NCBI RefSeq assembly: GCF_000003815.2
Contig: NC_049992.1
Coordinates: forward strand, 18,116,957-18,180,956
Source of the DNA: Branchiostoma floridae
Taxonomy: Eukaryota; Chordata; Leptocardii; Amphioxiformes; Branchiostomatidae
Reading direction: 5' to 3'
Length of the DNA: 64,000 nt
This document shows positions 35,019 to 47,600 of the stretch, one piece after another. The notes under the pieces were generated by a model. The model was not told where the DNA came from and did no database searches. It saw nothing but the letters and a program-made list of their open reading frames with translations. A program made the position numbers and the translations under genes. Every line of letters starts with the position of its first letter. Position 1 is the stretch's first letter.

Positions 35019-35185
35019 CAGTAGAAGCCAATTAATTGCACAACGGATTACCGCACACTTCTGTTGACTGCACGGAATGCCAAAATCCCAATTCAGTGCA
35101 GTCCATTTAGATAACTTTGCATTATTGCACCAGCTGGATAATGACACGAAATTCACTGGCAAATAGGCCATGCAATTAATCAAAT
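35019..35185. mobile_element. Decayed pogo/Tigger-like MITE
   Basis: Starts TACAGTAGAAGCCAATTAATT and keeps CGGATTACCGCACACTTC like the element at 26037, but the right end has degraded (GCAATTAATCAAAT). Confidence 0.6.
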
Positions 35186-35212
35186 ATTTGGACATCATGA
35201 TGCTTATCCTCA

Positions 35213-35815
35213 GTGTCCGAAATAAAACAAAGACTAAAAGACAACTTTATTCAAAACTTCTACTCAGATCTTAACTCTCTTGGCATGACGGAAAATCAAG
35301 GAAATAAGTTAAGAACTTACAGAAAATTTAAGCATTCGTATGAAAGAGAAAAATATCTGGATATAGCAAATTTTAGATATCGCCGGGCCATGACCAAACT
35401 AAGGATCAGCGATCATCCACTGGAAATTGAAGCTGGTAAATATAACCGAACTCCCCCTGATAATAGATTTTGTATATTTTGCGATAAGAGTTTCATGTAT
35501 GTAGAAAACGAAGTACACTTTGTCCTAGAGTGTTCGCTGTACAAAGATCTGCAAAATGCATTCGCTAATGCTACACATATAGATTAAAAATATGCGCACC
35601 TGACGAAGGAAGATTTGTTCAAATACCTTATGTCATCATCTAACTACGATATACTGGAAAAACTCTGCAAGCTCGTCCACGCATATTTTAAGAAGAGAGA
35701 AGAAGCATTTAAATTTTAATATATATGTATAGCTTTCTGATTACTTACTATGTACCAAACTGACTGCATTTAGCCCCAATGGGGCATGAATATGCAATAA
35801 ACTTCATTGTCATTG
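35213..35815 (+). mobile_element. 5'-truncated LINE, C-terminal reverse-transcriptase tail
   Basis: One frame runs to about 35720, broken by a single TAA at 35585-35587. It holds the post-RT tail seen in many LINEs: TKLRISDHPLEIE, then a zinc-knuckle-like CIFCDKS...ENEVHFVLEC, and YFKKREEAF before the final stop. The 3' end (CAATAAACTTCATTGTCATT) is typical of a LINE 3' terminus. No RT core is present, so it is a dead 5'-truncated copy. Confidence 0.78.
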
Positions 35816-36162
35816 TCAGTGTTAGTGGACAGCTGCATTTTGCGGCGATTTCGTGATGTCAGTGTGATTTCAGATTTTGGAACATCTGCCTATAACAGTC
35901 AAAAAGTTGAGATCTTTCTCAGCTTGGATATGAAATTTCAGCACACTTGCAAATTAATAGTACAATTTAGAACCCTTGGCACCATCTACCATTATTACAG
36001 CTGGCTCAACTTTGTGTTACACAAGCAAAAAGTGGAAACTACAGACCAATTGAAGGCTGACAATTTGATTTTGATTAGTTTTCATTCCAACTTAAATGAG
36101 TTTCTGCTGCCCCTGGCCATAACATTCTAAATAAAATATTTTGTTTCATTTTCTGTCTACAG

Positions 36163-39100
36163 GGTGGCTCGTTCCGCTCCAGTCGTGTTGATTTGGCTGT
36201 ATTAGAGGGTAACGTTAGATATCAGCTGGAAATTGAATGCTTGCAGAAACAGTTGTCCCAGAGTGTACAAGACAACCAACGCATCCAGGAAGAGAACAAA
36301 AGATTGCAGCAAGAGTTGTCAAACAGCCAGCAGGACACTGTAAGTGCTTTAAATCACCAAATGTTTTATTCAACCGTCGTCTTGGTTACAGTGTGTGTAT
36401 CACTTCCACGGGGCAATTCTGACTGGTTCTATACTATTAGGTGTTTCAGCTTAATATTCAATAGTAGATGTGGTCCTAAACGTCGGTTGAATAAAACTTG
36501 GTTGTGTACAAAGAATGTTCCTTATCTAGCAACTTACCAACCTGGATGTATTTTTTTTTATCTTTGATTGTTGGAATCAATGTAGTGTAATGGATTCTTT
36601 TTTTTTTACTGATTAATACGTCATACATGTACATGGGCCACGATAATGTTTAGTGCAGGTGTTCCGGACCAAGTGATAACATATCACAATTGGGGTTCTA
36701 CATTACATGTACTCGATGTTGATTTGATTTGATGTTGTTGCCAGTTGTTGTTCAAAGACACTAAATCATCTCAACTTTTGGCGCATTTGGCTTTGAAACG
36801 TGTGTTTTCTCAGGTGACCATGGGTATGACATAAATGAAATACAACAGTCCGGTCATACTAGTACCTCAATGATGCAGAATACACACTGTCAGTGTTGTA
36901 TCATAATGAAGAAATACTCTGTGACAGGCACATGTGGAGCAGTTGGTCAGAGAGATGAGAGAACTGCGGGTCCAGGTGGATAAAGGGAAAGAAGCATTAG
37001 AGTTGTCTACAGGCGAGGTACATCAGCAACAGGTAACCATTATTACTCATCTGTAATGCCCTAATAAGGTAATGGTGGAAGGTGCACCCATGTATATCCG
37101 GTGTATGGGGTACATGTACTTAGTGTCATTCTGTTTTTGAGCATAACATTTCAACACTAATGATGACTTTGTTGCATAACACGTTGTGTAATATAAGCAG
37201 ATGTAGGGATAAGAAAATTTTAATTAATGTTTTTGGATTTGATGTTTTTCTGACAGCACAAGTTCATTTGAAGTTTCATTGCCTCTGTCCAACAATATTT
37301 TCTAACTTACCCCCAACATCTGTTTTGAGTATAAAATGTGGTGATGGTACATGTGTTGGAAGCGACAGACTGATAAATATAGAAATTAGGAAAGCAACAG
37401 AATACAGATTCTGTATTTTTTTGGTTATTGGTTATTTGGTTTTTATTATTAAATTATTATGCATGCAATAATAGATTTAGTCATCCGTCTTACATTAGTC
37501 ATTCTCTGTTTGTTGCTTTATGCTATAACGTCCTTGCTTTATGTCAGGGGCAAATAGAGGACCTTCAGCGGGCACTCCAAGAAGCACGACAGGAAGTCCA
37601 GGAACTGACTGCGGCAAAAGAAAACTTCGAAACTAACACACAACAAGAAACGTGCAGATTGCAAGAGCGGTTGAGGTCATCAGAACGTCTTCTCCGGGAG
37701 GAAAAGGTAAGTCACTGGCTTTGGGCACAACACAATTGTAGTTATGTAAACTTGTCAAAAGCTTAAACATGTAAGACCAAAGCTTTGATCCACCTACACA
37801 AGTGCATATCGCATGAGACCATTGTTTTTTTGCCGGCGATCACAGAGCAAACTGTGGAAGGGCGGCACATTCTTCCCTTGAAATATGTGATTATCATTAT
37901 TTATATTATGAATATTGTTAATGTCAATGTTGGTACACAGAATTATTGAGCAAAAGCTTATAACTTTACAGATTGCCAATGAAAGAGCCTTGACAGACTT
38001 TGTGTCCCTGGTGGCTGTTGCTGTGCTCCTGAAGGCTACCATTGAGAGGGCCCTGCAAGAACTACAACATCTTGCAGTGCAAGTCAGGGACCTGGAGATG
38101 CTCCTCAGGAACTGCTTCTCTTTGGTAAGAAATACCAGTCAATATATCATTCATGTCGACTAACCGCATGCCCAATATGAAAAATAGAATATGAACAAGT
38201 TATACAGTATTATATATTTAATATTTCTCTCCAAACAGCAGACAGGGTATGAAAATTATTTATGGTGCACAAATTCATTGATGAGGGGTCTTTCCTGGGG
38301 TGTGGAACCATAACCCTAACTCCCTTTTCCAGGGTATTGGGCCAGGTTGACCAGGGCATTGGGCCGAGTTGGTCTGATAAGCCAAGAGCTGATTTGGAAA
38401 AGGACTGAATCATCTTGATCACATTAAGAAACTATACACAAATATGATATGATGTGTACTCAATATACACCATATCTCCATCAGTTGATAGATGTTAGTG
38501 ATACACAATACAAAATGTATTATCTATACATACATATTTTTTTTCGAAATGACTTTGATCCATCAGCTGGTACTAAAATGCCTCCTAACATGTCATACCA
38601 TGTTGATGGCATCAATACTTTCGATCATACTAATTGAGGCTGTGCTAGATGACAGTAAATGTTGAAGACAGCATGTCACTATTCAGCCAATAATTTCATT
38701 TCCAGCTCCCTGGTGCTAAGATGGTGGAAACATGCCTTCATCACATTCCATCCCTGGCCGGTGACTACTGCATAACAGTTGATCACCTTAAGAGGTGTTC
38801 AAGCTGTCAGCTAGTGATGCCTCTGTTGTATCACATAAGGACTTGTGACAAGTTCCGTTGCGAAAAGTGTGAAAAATTAGTGACCTTGTATATCGTGCAT
38901 ATATCGCACTGCCTGGAACCAAACTGTACAATTTCATACTGCATAGACTGTAGAACACTTTCTCAGCAACGTAACTTGTCAACACAAGACCTTGAGACAG
39001 ATCGACACTTGCGTGAATACGTGCAGAGTCATCTCAGAATACTTGCGTCCCAAGCAAATGAGGTAAATGTGACTATGTCATGTAGTTTCACATGTAGATT

Positions 39101-40708
39101 AGTTGTGTAAGTTGAATCTAAGCTTCTTTCATCTGTAGTATTCTAACAACCGTGGCCTAGTATAGTTGAGGTATTTGGGACAGTTCCGACAAGCAGTGAA
39201 ATTTTGTAAATCCTGAATATTGAATTTTTGTAACCTAATTCCGGACATCAATTTCCATGATAGCTTACTCTGGAACAATTGTACCTTTTGTATGGCTGCT
39301 GTAAAATGAAACTATTAGGTTTTGATTAAGAAGTAGTCTTAGTTAGAAACAGAATTGATTATCTGAATTTACTGAATTGTCTAAACATCCTTCAAGTATA
39401 CTTTACCTGCAATGACCTCCCATTGTTTAGAATATGTTCAAATTCACTCTCTACCTGTGCTTGATGCAGTGTGTGCAATAAAATTATAATAATGTGTGTT
39501 ATTCAACTTGCAAATAAACTTGTATTCAATTTTTTCTAGGTTAATGCCATCTTTGCTCATGGTCCTGGTGATGGCAACCCCTACCACAGTCGCCAAATGA
39601 CAGCTGCATTAAGGGTACGTAATAGCTGGTTTAAACTATCAATATTTAACAGTTAGACCAAGGAGTTTATATCAGGTATTTGGTTGTAATTAGCATTAAA
39701 AGAACAGAGTCCATCATGTTTGTTTCAGGCAATCATTACCACCTAGATTAGTTTCTTGATATAATAATTGACTTGACTAACTTGTTCCAACAACTCACCA
39801 TGTGCTACTTGCTCTCTGCATGCATCTCATGATCTGTTTCATGTTCAATTGTTACTTACTGATGCAATAAAATCAATTTGTATGTTGTATTTACTATTTG
39901 TCCTTACACATGTTGCTTCCCCGTCTGTAAAAACAATGCCTGGTATATTGATACTTTTAGTCTAAACATATAGCAGCTACTCTTGTCTGTCTGACTTGTT
40001 CTGTGATTCTCTGCTTCCTATTTTGTATAGCGATGTGATGCTGTCTTTCATGATACCTTTATCTAAGTTTAATTCTACTCCTCATCATCTTTGCTTCTTT
40101 CTGACAAGCTTCATGATGACTGCGGAAAACAAGTAAAAGTGAACCTAAAAGGTATTGCATCTTAATATCATTGCTTCGCTTTATCTTTTCTGCCTTCCAC
40201 TGTTTGGTTCTTTGTATGCAGGCCTTAGCATTTGCCTGGGCGCCATCCTTTCCCATTCAGATGCTTCCTCAAAATGTATTCCCCAAGGCACAATCATAAT
40301 AGTGTCACCAAACTGCAATTAACAGAGATGCCATCCTTGTGTTTGCAGGCATTGCTGATACTGTTCCCTTCGTACGTGAGACCAGTCGAGGAGCTTGTGG
40401 TGTGGTGTTTCAAACACCATGAGGAGTGGTCCTCACTTAGTCATGAGAGGAGCTGCCCACCATGCCGTATATTCCAGCATGACCTACGCAGATGTGGCAC
40501 CTGTCGTATCGATATGTGTGAAACATGTGTGATGGCTTGCTGCGCATGTGCAAAGCACACACTGGTGTGTCACAGTGAGGGCTGTACATTTCCATTCTGT
40601 CGAGGTCCGTTTAAGACCTTAGTGGGCCACAGAGATACAACTTATCCATCTCGAGTTGTCCTTTTGCTGTTTAGGGAGTATGTGCGCCAGATTTGTTTTC
40701 CTCACTGA
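36163..40708 (+). CDS. Coiled-coil protein with two tandem TAZ-type zinc domains (5' end missing)
   Basis: Seven exons: 36163-36339, 36928-37032, 37548-37706, 37972-38124, 38706-39062, 39540-39614 and 40349-40708. Every one is in phase 0 with AG/GT borders, and together they give 461 residues to the TGA. Residues 1-198 are Gln/Glu/Leu-rich heptads (VRYQLEIECLQKQL, LQRALQEARQEVQEL), so a long coiled coil. Residues 225-277 carry ligands H225, C229, C232, H241, C245, C250, C253, H263, C267, C272 and C277. The last finger (HISHCLEPNCTISYC) has the H-x3-C-x4-C-x4-C spacing of the CBP/p300 TAZ2 domain. Residues 374-426 repeat every spacing exactly, with Arg390 in place of one His. TAZ domains bind activation-domain helices, and the coiled coil suggests oligomers. 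The start exon was not found. A phase-0 micro-exon near 40110-40133 is possible. I know no named orthologue. Confidence 0.78.
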
Positions 40709-40919
40709 TGAAATGATGAAACATGTAGATAACTTCTACTCTGTGAGCAGATGTTAGGAGGGTAAAAATCAATTTTACCATCCTAGCTAAGAATATTCTG
40801 CTTGCAGATTACATGTAGAAGTTATCTGCAATGCTGACTTTTAAACCATTTTTTTCTAATTTGAGACCATAACATAAGAACAATAACTTAATTCTATCAA
40901 CGTTATGTACATTTTTTTG

Positions 40920-41660
40920 TATTAGCTTTCTTTTGACAGTAAAATTGTCCTTGTGTGTATGCCTTGTCTCACATGAGGAGAGCTGTACCTAGTGCAATCT
41001 AGCAAATATTATCACCAGAAATGGGCTGAAAGCACTTAGAATGCAGTGACCCGATTAACAGAATCATTACAAAAAACAATACCACCAACATCAGCAAAAC
41101 TCTGTCTACTTATCGAGAAATATCTCAGACATCTCTCTATAAAGATTCATATTCAGTAGGAATCATATTTTAGAGTAGCAAATCTTTGGGGGGTTCACAC
41201 GCCTGCCACCTTCACGGCCACACTCCCAGAGGAAAACAAAATCACTGATGTTTAAGTTGTTTTTCTAAGGTCGGTCTTCTATTCAACAAACATTTGAAGA
41301 CCCATATTTGTAGTGTTTTGTGATTCTTAGCTTCTTAGAATCATTTCTTTTGTGTATGATAGATATGACAGTCACTGCTTCGTACAGGTCGACTATAGTG
41401 ACACGAGCCGCCAGTACGCAGTCATCTGTGACAGTAGTAATTCGGTACTAACAACATTGTTAAAAATTCTATTTTAAAAAGAAAATCAGGAAACGGATGT
41501 GTAAAAATGTATTTTGGATGCAAACAACATCTATGTGCATGGAAATGGTTTATTTACCTTTATAATCATCATATTCATTGCAGCCAAAAACAGAGTAGTG
41601 CCATGTAAAGGCTCATGTCATCTTAGGGCATCCCCACTATGCACTTTGAGTACTGCACCA
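40920..41660. repeat. Second copy of the 24.3-25.4 kb transposon interior
   Basis: Shares AGCTTTCTTTTGACAGTAAA, TGTCTCACATGAGGA, GCCACCTTCACGGCCACACT and the AACAAACATTTGAAGACCCA block with 24600-25330, in the same order and strand. The right end (CTTAGGGCATCCCC) is a mutated terminal repeat; the left end is unclear. Confidence 0.75.
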
Positions 41661-42169
41661 TGTTATTTCATCAAATATTCTTAAATATAGAAAGTGGCCC
41701 AAAATGATGATGATTATAAAATGAAAATATTACTACACAGTCATGCTGTGATTTAGTTTGTATCATGAAGTCTGCTCTGCATGTACATGTACAGTTACAT
41801 TGTGCCAAGTTAGGGATGTCTTTATACTTATTTTGTTCACTTAGCTCACCAGGTGTTTAATACTGAAGATGGAAAACCTAATATCATATTGTAACCTACA
41901 TTTGTACTGGCAATATGTCTTTAACTAATGTTCAAAATATGGTATTTGCTTGATCGAAGACTTTGAAGCTTGTATGATCGATGTAGCCCAGGGAAGAAGG
42001 ATAAAAGTTCAGAAGGGTTTTGATGTATGCTGCAACAATTGTTCTCTCTGTATATATGTATGAAAATCGTTATGGCATTGCTCTCTGTATAATATACAAA
42101 AATATGAAAATCGTAGGGCATTGTTCTCTGTATATACACATGTATGAAAATTGAACTGTACATAGGATT

Positions 42170-42520
42170 TGAGAATTCCGAAAGTTCAGCTACTAAGAAT
42201 CTGGGAAAAGAACATTTGCATATAGAGGTGCAGAAAGCTGGAATGCACTCCCACTAACTGTGAAAACTGCACCATCCACACAAACATTCAAAACATTGTG
42301 CAAGTACTTTGTGTGACCTCTGACCTCCATCCCCTTAACAACTTGGAACGGAAATGGATATAAGTGACATGGTTTTGATTTTGTTGTATTATGTGAATAT
42401 TGTACTGTATGTACATGTTATTTGTATGTATCCAGGGCCTCCATGGAAAGCAGTGTCAGTCACTAATGGGAGCCTACCCTGGTAAAAGAACACAGAAATA
42501 AAATGAATAAATAAATAGGA
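42170..42520 (+). mobile_element. LINE 3' end (CR1/L2-like)
   Basis: A frame ends KRTFAYRGAESWNALP...FKTLCKYFV and then TGA at about 42316, the usual C-terminus of CR1/L2-type reverse-transcriptase proteins. The 3' UTR GGGAGCCTACCCTGGTAAA and an ATAAATAAATA tail follow. Confidence 0.75.
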
Positions 42521-43914
42521 TTGGTTAGGTAAATTACCTTGACACAAATGCAAACATTGTGACTAGCAATATTGTGCATTGTTTGACATTTAACCATCAC
42601 TACAATAATTCATTATTGCTGCCAAATGTCAGCCTGTATACAACCTGAAACATTAATTATTCTAGAGCTGTACCAGATTGGTCTTAGCACTTAATCGGAA
42701 CCTTGTAAATGTATTTACTAACATGACATGTAAAGTTGTCCATAATAATGAATTCCAATAATTCACAGTTGTCCGCTTATATTTTGAGCCACATAGAGTT
42801 TTAAGGTGTGTATGTGTGCATGAACAGTTGTCACAACAAAGGGCACCTAATATATCAACTGAGACCATACATGTAGACAAAAGCCATTTGGGATGTCAAG
42901 CAACATCTTTATTGTCAAACACTTGATTTCAAACATTTTTCAGCACCTATACCACTGTACACACAACAGTGCTAAGTGCTCAATGCAGCACACATTAGAT
43001 CAATGCACGTGAAATAAAAATTACTTAACTTAAAGCATTATGAAACCACCAACCTTGCCACCAGAATAACCGTACATCATTTTAGCCCTAGGTTTACATG
43101 ATTCGATTATACACCAGCATTTGATAGCCATTTGGTTTACTGAGCAATTACGATACACAAAAGCATAAACGCACTGCATTACGTTAAGTATGTATGACCC
43201 AAGTCATTATGGCCAAGTAGTTACATACTTAACGTTACGTACTAGTATCATCAGGAATCAATTACAAGATACATTACACTAGATATATTGAGAATGTGAA
43301 TCTCTTTCCAAACACATTCGAGGAAGGAAAGCGTTTTAATAGTAGCAGTTTTAGCCTATTGTTTAATGGTTATTAAACAATTAGTGTAATAATTTTCTTC
43401 CACACCAGTTCAGTTTTTGTTTTTTTACTGGGAACAGTTGACGATCTTGAAGACCTATGTGTACATGTAGATGTAAGCATACCTCCCCAAGGATGTTCTG
43501 TGTTTAAAACTTATTATTAATATTGATAACTCTTGAAAGTCTGAAGAAATTAGTGCAGGGAGCCACAGGTAAGACTTTTTCAGACAGAAGGCCTGCTAAT
43601 TAACCATGTATGTACCTACTAACAGAACAGAAGTTGGTAATTATGATGTTCACAAAGATATTTACAAACGTCTGCGGTTCTTCAGGAAGTCACTAGGGGT
43701 ACAACGTGTAATCATTTCACCCTTGGGCCCAGACCTAATCCACATACCACATAGCACGGAAAATCTGTCTGTAACTTCTGAAATATCTTGGACAGCAAGA
43801 AATATAAAGACCAATATCTCTGAGAATATTAACCTCCTTGTACAGTTTAAAGGTACAGACACCTTTCTCTTTGACACGACGCAAATGATACTGTAAATGT
43901 ACATCTGAGAGTGC

Positions 43915-44300
43915 TTCATAGAAGTCTACATAGCTGACGGCGTCCGTTGCCTGTCAGGATTGTACACACGAAGTATTTACGTATGAGTAATACTGTGATT
44001 GGTGTACATCTGAAACTGTACACACGAAGTATTTACGTATGAGTAATACTGTGACTGGTGTACATCTGATGCTTCACAGAAGGCTACATAACTGACGGCT
44101 CCTTCGCCTGTCAGAAGTGTACATTCAGTTTTTCCATTGTACGTCGATAAAAGCTTCATAGAAGGTTACGTAGCTGACGACCTGTCAGACCTGTACATTT
44201 ATTTTTTTTGTTCCCTGAGCAGTGCGTTGGACTGTCTGATATGGGACATCTTCATAGAAGGTTACATTGAACTGACGGCCTGATTGCCTGTCAGAACTTT
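43915..44300. repeat. Diverged tandem repeat of about 70-110 bp units
   Basis: The phrase CTTCATAGAAGGTTACGTAG, followed by CTGACGGC and TGCCTGTCAGAA, occurs about four times with variation (starts near 43915, 44071, 44152 and 44250). Within it a ~53-bp unit, CACACGAAGTATTTACGTAT plus flanks, occurs twice at about 43965 and 44021. It lies 3' of the BIR-RING gene. Confidence 0.7.
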
Positions 44301-44656
44301 GTCTGGTCTTACTTGAAGAATGCTGAACGCTCGATAGCTCAAGAAGTTGCAGAATGATTTTCCTGATTTTGGCATGTGGGTAAGTCGTGGCCTCACCAAG
44401 AAATGACACAATGACTAGCCCCCTTGCGCCTTTCTTTGAAACTGCTGTTGTGTGCATTTTTCCTTGTGACCGTAATTGCCCATTTGCCTGTCTAGCTAAT
44501 TCTAATGTTGTGTTATATCTTTTATCAGTTTCCTTTGGAAAGCCAACTTGCGGGTAACGTTTAGATTTTAACTGAAAATGTTCTTACTGAATAAAGCTGT
44601 ATGAAATCAATCGTCTCTGGGAGAAAGAAAATTGATTATGGGGTCTCAAAACTAAC

Positions 44657-47600
44657 TCAGAAATATATCTTCTTTGTGACATTGATCATCTGCCTACACA
44701 TGGGACAGATTTTGTAGGCGTTCTTGACACATTTTGAGCACACAACCAAGTGACCACATGGTAAGAATGCGTATGCAATCTCTGCGTCCATGCAGATTTT
44801 GCATGATATCTTTTCTTTCACCCTTTCATGCTCCAGCCGCATTTCATTAAGTTGCTCTAGTGCTTTTGACGCATCTGGCCCAGTTTGCACAGACAATGAA
44901 CCAAACATCCCAATCTCATGCTTACTCATTGCCAGTGCGTTGCTATCATCCTTCAGGGGTATATTCCCCACATCATATCCAAGCACAAACTGACACCACT
45001 CATTCATATCTTCATGACATTGCAGTGGGTGATCCCCACACTTCCAATCACCTTTCACTCCACCGCACACAAAACACTCGACACACAGCTCCTTTCCGAT
45101 ATAAAAGAAGCCACCCTGTACAAGGCCTTTTGGAGCTATAGGTGAAGAAGGTGGCCAGGTCTCAAAGGTGCGCATCCTCACAGCCTCCCTGTGCAGTCCT
45201 CGTTTCCTCATGGTGTTGTGGAACGCTGTAGGACTTACAAATGGGATGTACCGTGGGCCATCTTGGTAAGGCAGAAGGGCTGCACCTGTTCAGGTATGAA
45301 TAAAAAGTTTATTTGTTTGATTGTTTGAACCTTTATTTACACATGAGAAGCTCAAATCGACCTGCTTTTCATTGAGGTCATGAAGGAGGTAAGGGTCAGA
45401 TAAAATATAACAGAGATACATTGAGTCCTAATAAATCTATCAACATACTAGTATATAACTACATATACATGGTACAAAACATTAGTAGAGCGAAAGCTCA
45501 GCAATCATAGTCCGTGTCCGGTTGTTTTTGTTCTTTCTTTTTCTTCAAGAGTAGGTACTTCACTTAAATAGAGATCTTTCAGCTACAGCTTGGGGGCATG
45601 TTAGGGACGAGAAGACTAGCCCATTCCAGTTGAATGTTCTAGCTAGAGAATTTGTTACATTTCCGAATAAATAAATAAATAACATTCACCATCATTGGTA
45701 ACACTTGGATTTGCATTTAACTGTTAGCACACTTACGTCGAACGATGCCGGTGGCTCCGGTGTACCGAAAGTGCGAAAAGGAACGAAAAGGAGCGAAAAG
45801 GAACGAAAAGGAACGAAAAGGAACGAAAAGGAGCGAAAAGGAACGAAAAGGAGCGAAAAGGAACGAAAAGGAACGAAAAGGAGCGAAAAGGAACGAAAAG
45901 GAACGAAAAGGAACGAAAAGGAAAGTACCGAAAGTGCGAAAAGGAACGAAAAGGAAAGTACCGAAAGTGCGAAAAGGAACGAAAAGGAACGAAAGGATTG
46001 GATAGGAACGAAAAGGAACGAAAAGGAAAGTACCGAAAGTGCGAAAAGGAACGAAAAGGAACGAAGTATGAAGCAAAGTGAAATAAAATCGATGGGAATA
46101 TAAGGTAACGGTACTGTGATCGGCAAATGCATTCGAAACGGACTTTATTTTTGTATTTTGTGGCTTGTTCCACGAAATTCCTAGAGCTCCAATGGTTCAA
46201 CGGCGAACCGGCGGGAAAGTGCACGCGTGGAAATAGCTAAATACAAATCAAAGGCGATGGGCGGAGTCACGAATCAGTGCGTCCCGGGTTCCCACGCGGG
46301 CTGTCACAGATCAAATTGGGAGGAGGGGGGGGGGCTTGAAAGCCGCTGAGTAGCGCGCTAGAAAAACGTTTGACGGGTTGACATTCTCGTGTAGGTTATT
46401 TTTCTACGGTCCCAAAAATGTCACAAAGTCGTTTTCTAGTGGTCCCGGCCTAAATTATAAGTGGCCCCGGGCAATCGGGACACCGCGTTGATTTCTATTC
46501 GAGGCCTGGTTCCAAAGAATTTTTCTGCCGAACCCGCACGGGAGACGTGAGTCGCCCGCCAGATCTCTCCGTAGTTTCCCAATATCCTTTGCACAAATTC
46601 CTCACGTTGGCCATTTCTTACCGCAAAATGATTAATATTCATGGTACAACGCGAAGAAAACTCCTTGGTACAATGTATACATGTCTATCCTTTCACAGCT
46701 TTTCTTTTGTCGTGAACGAGCAAGAAGATATGTCTCCAGTCTCCAGAAAACCATGTTGTGGGCCCTGTTGAAGGGAGCTGTCATGCTCGTGGGGCAGCAG
46801 TTTATTAGCATATCCTTCCTGACCGGACTTCTATTAGACATAAACAATCGCAGGTCATTTGCATGCGGCGCTCCCATCTTTGATCTTGGGAGAACAGAAG
46901 CCACCCAAATACAACAACAACGCTACAATCTTGCCTCATTCTGAAAATGTATATTAATCGATATTTATCCATCACCCACCAGTAACTGAATTTTAGTCCT
47001 TACTTTCTTATCTCAGTTCTGTTTCCTTGTATTTCGCTGATCTTCAGAGAATAATTTAGCCACACAAAGACAACAGCCTAAAACAGCCCCGTAAAAATTT
47101 GATATTGCCAAATTCTGAGTAAAATAAAACACGTTTCATAGGCTTCTAACGCCCGCAGTACCGGTTCCTTATATTCTCATTGATTTTATTTTAGTTTGCT
47201 TCATACTTCGTTCCTTTTCGTTCCTTTTCGCACTTTCGGTAGACCCGGTGGCTCGGGGGGCTTGAGTCGCCACTGTGGCAGCATATCCTCCCAGAGCTTC
47301 CATGATCTTGCAATGTAGATTGATATCAGTGATTACAAATACATGGTTACTATGAACTGTCTTTTTATTTGAGATGTGTGTATGGTTGACAGCAGAGTGT
47401 AGGTTCGCAGCTATTTCAGTATGTAACGCGCATTGAAATAAAAGATTGCAACAGCAATGTTCCTTTACATCTTGTCTACACCAAGGTACAATTGTGTCTT
47501 GGAAAACAGTGATTTTCTGTGTTCAAGAATGAAGCAAAAAGTCAAAATACTTCTGATGTCACCTACCTCTTGTGGACTTGTGGCAAAGCTGGGGAAGTAG

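Larger units (their letters stand above)
40709..43914. other. Intergenic sequence with a transposon copy and a LINE end
   Basis: Contains an inverted repeat (GATAACTTCTAC near 40729 and GTAGAAGTTATC near 40817), the repeat at 40920-41660, and the LINE 3' end at 42170-42520. A small palindrome lies at 43182-43240 (CGTTAAGTATGTA and TACATACTTAACG). No gene is supported. Confidence 0.45.

Noticed and set aside
43915-44300. CRISPR-like array
   Set aside because: Units are imperfect, spacers are related to each other, and the host is a metazoan.
45692-46224. Long open frames rich in KERKGTKRNE on one strand and SFLFVPFRSF on the other
   Set aside because: They are translations of the 10-bp GAACGAAAAG tandem repeat, open in several frames at once.
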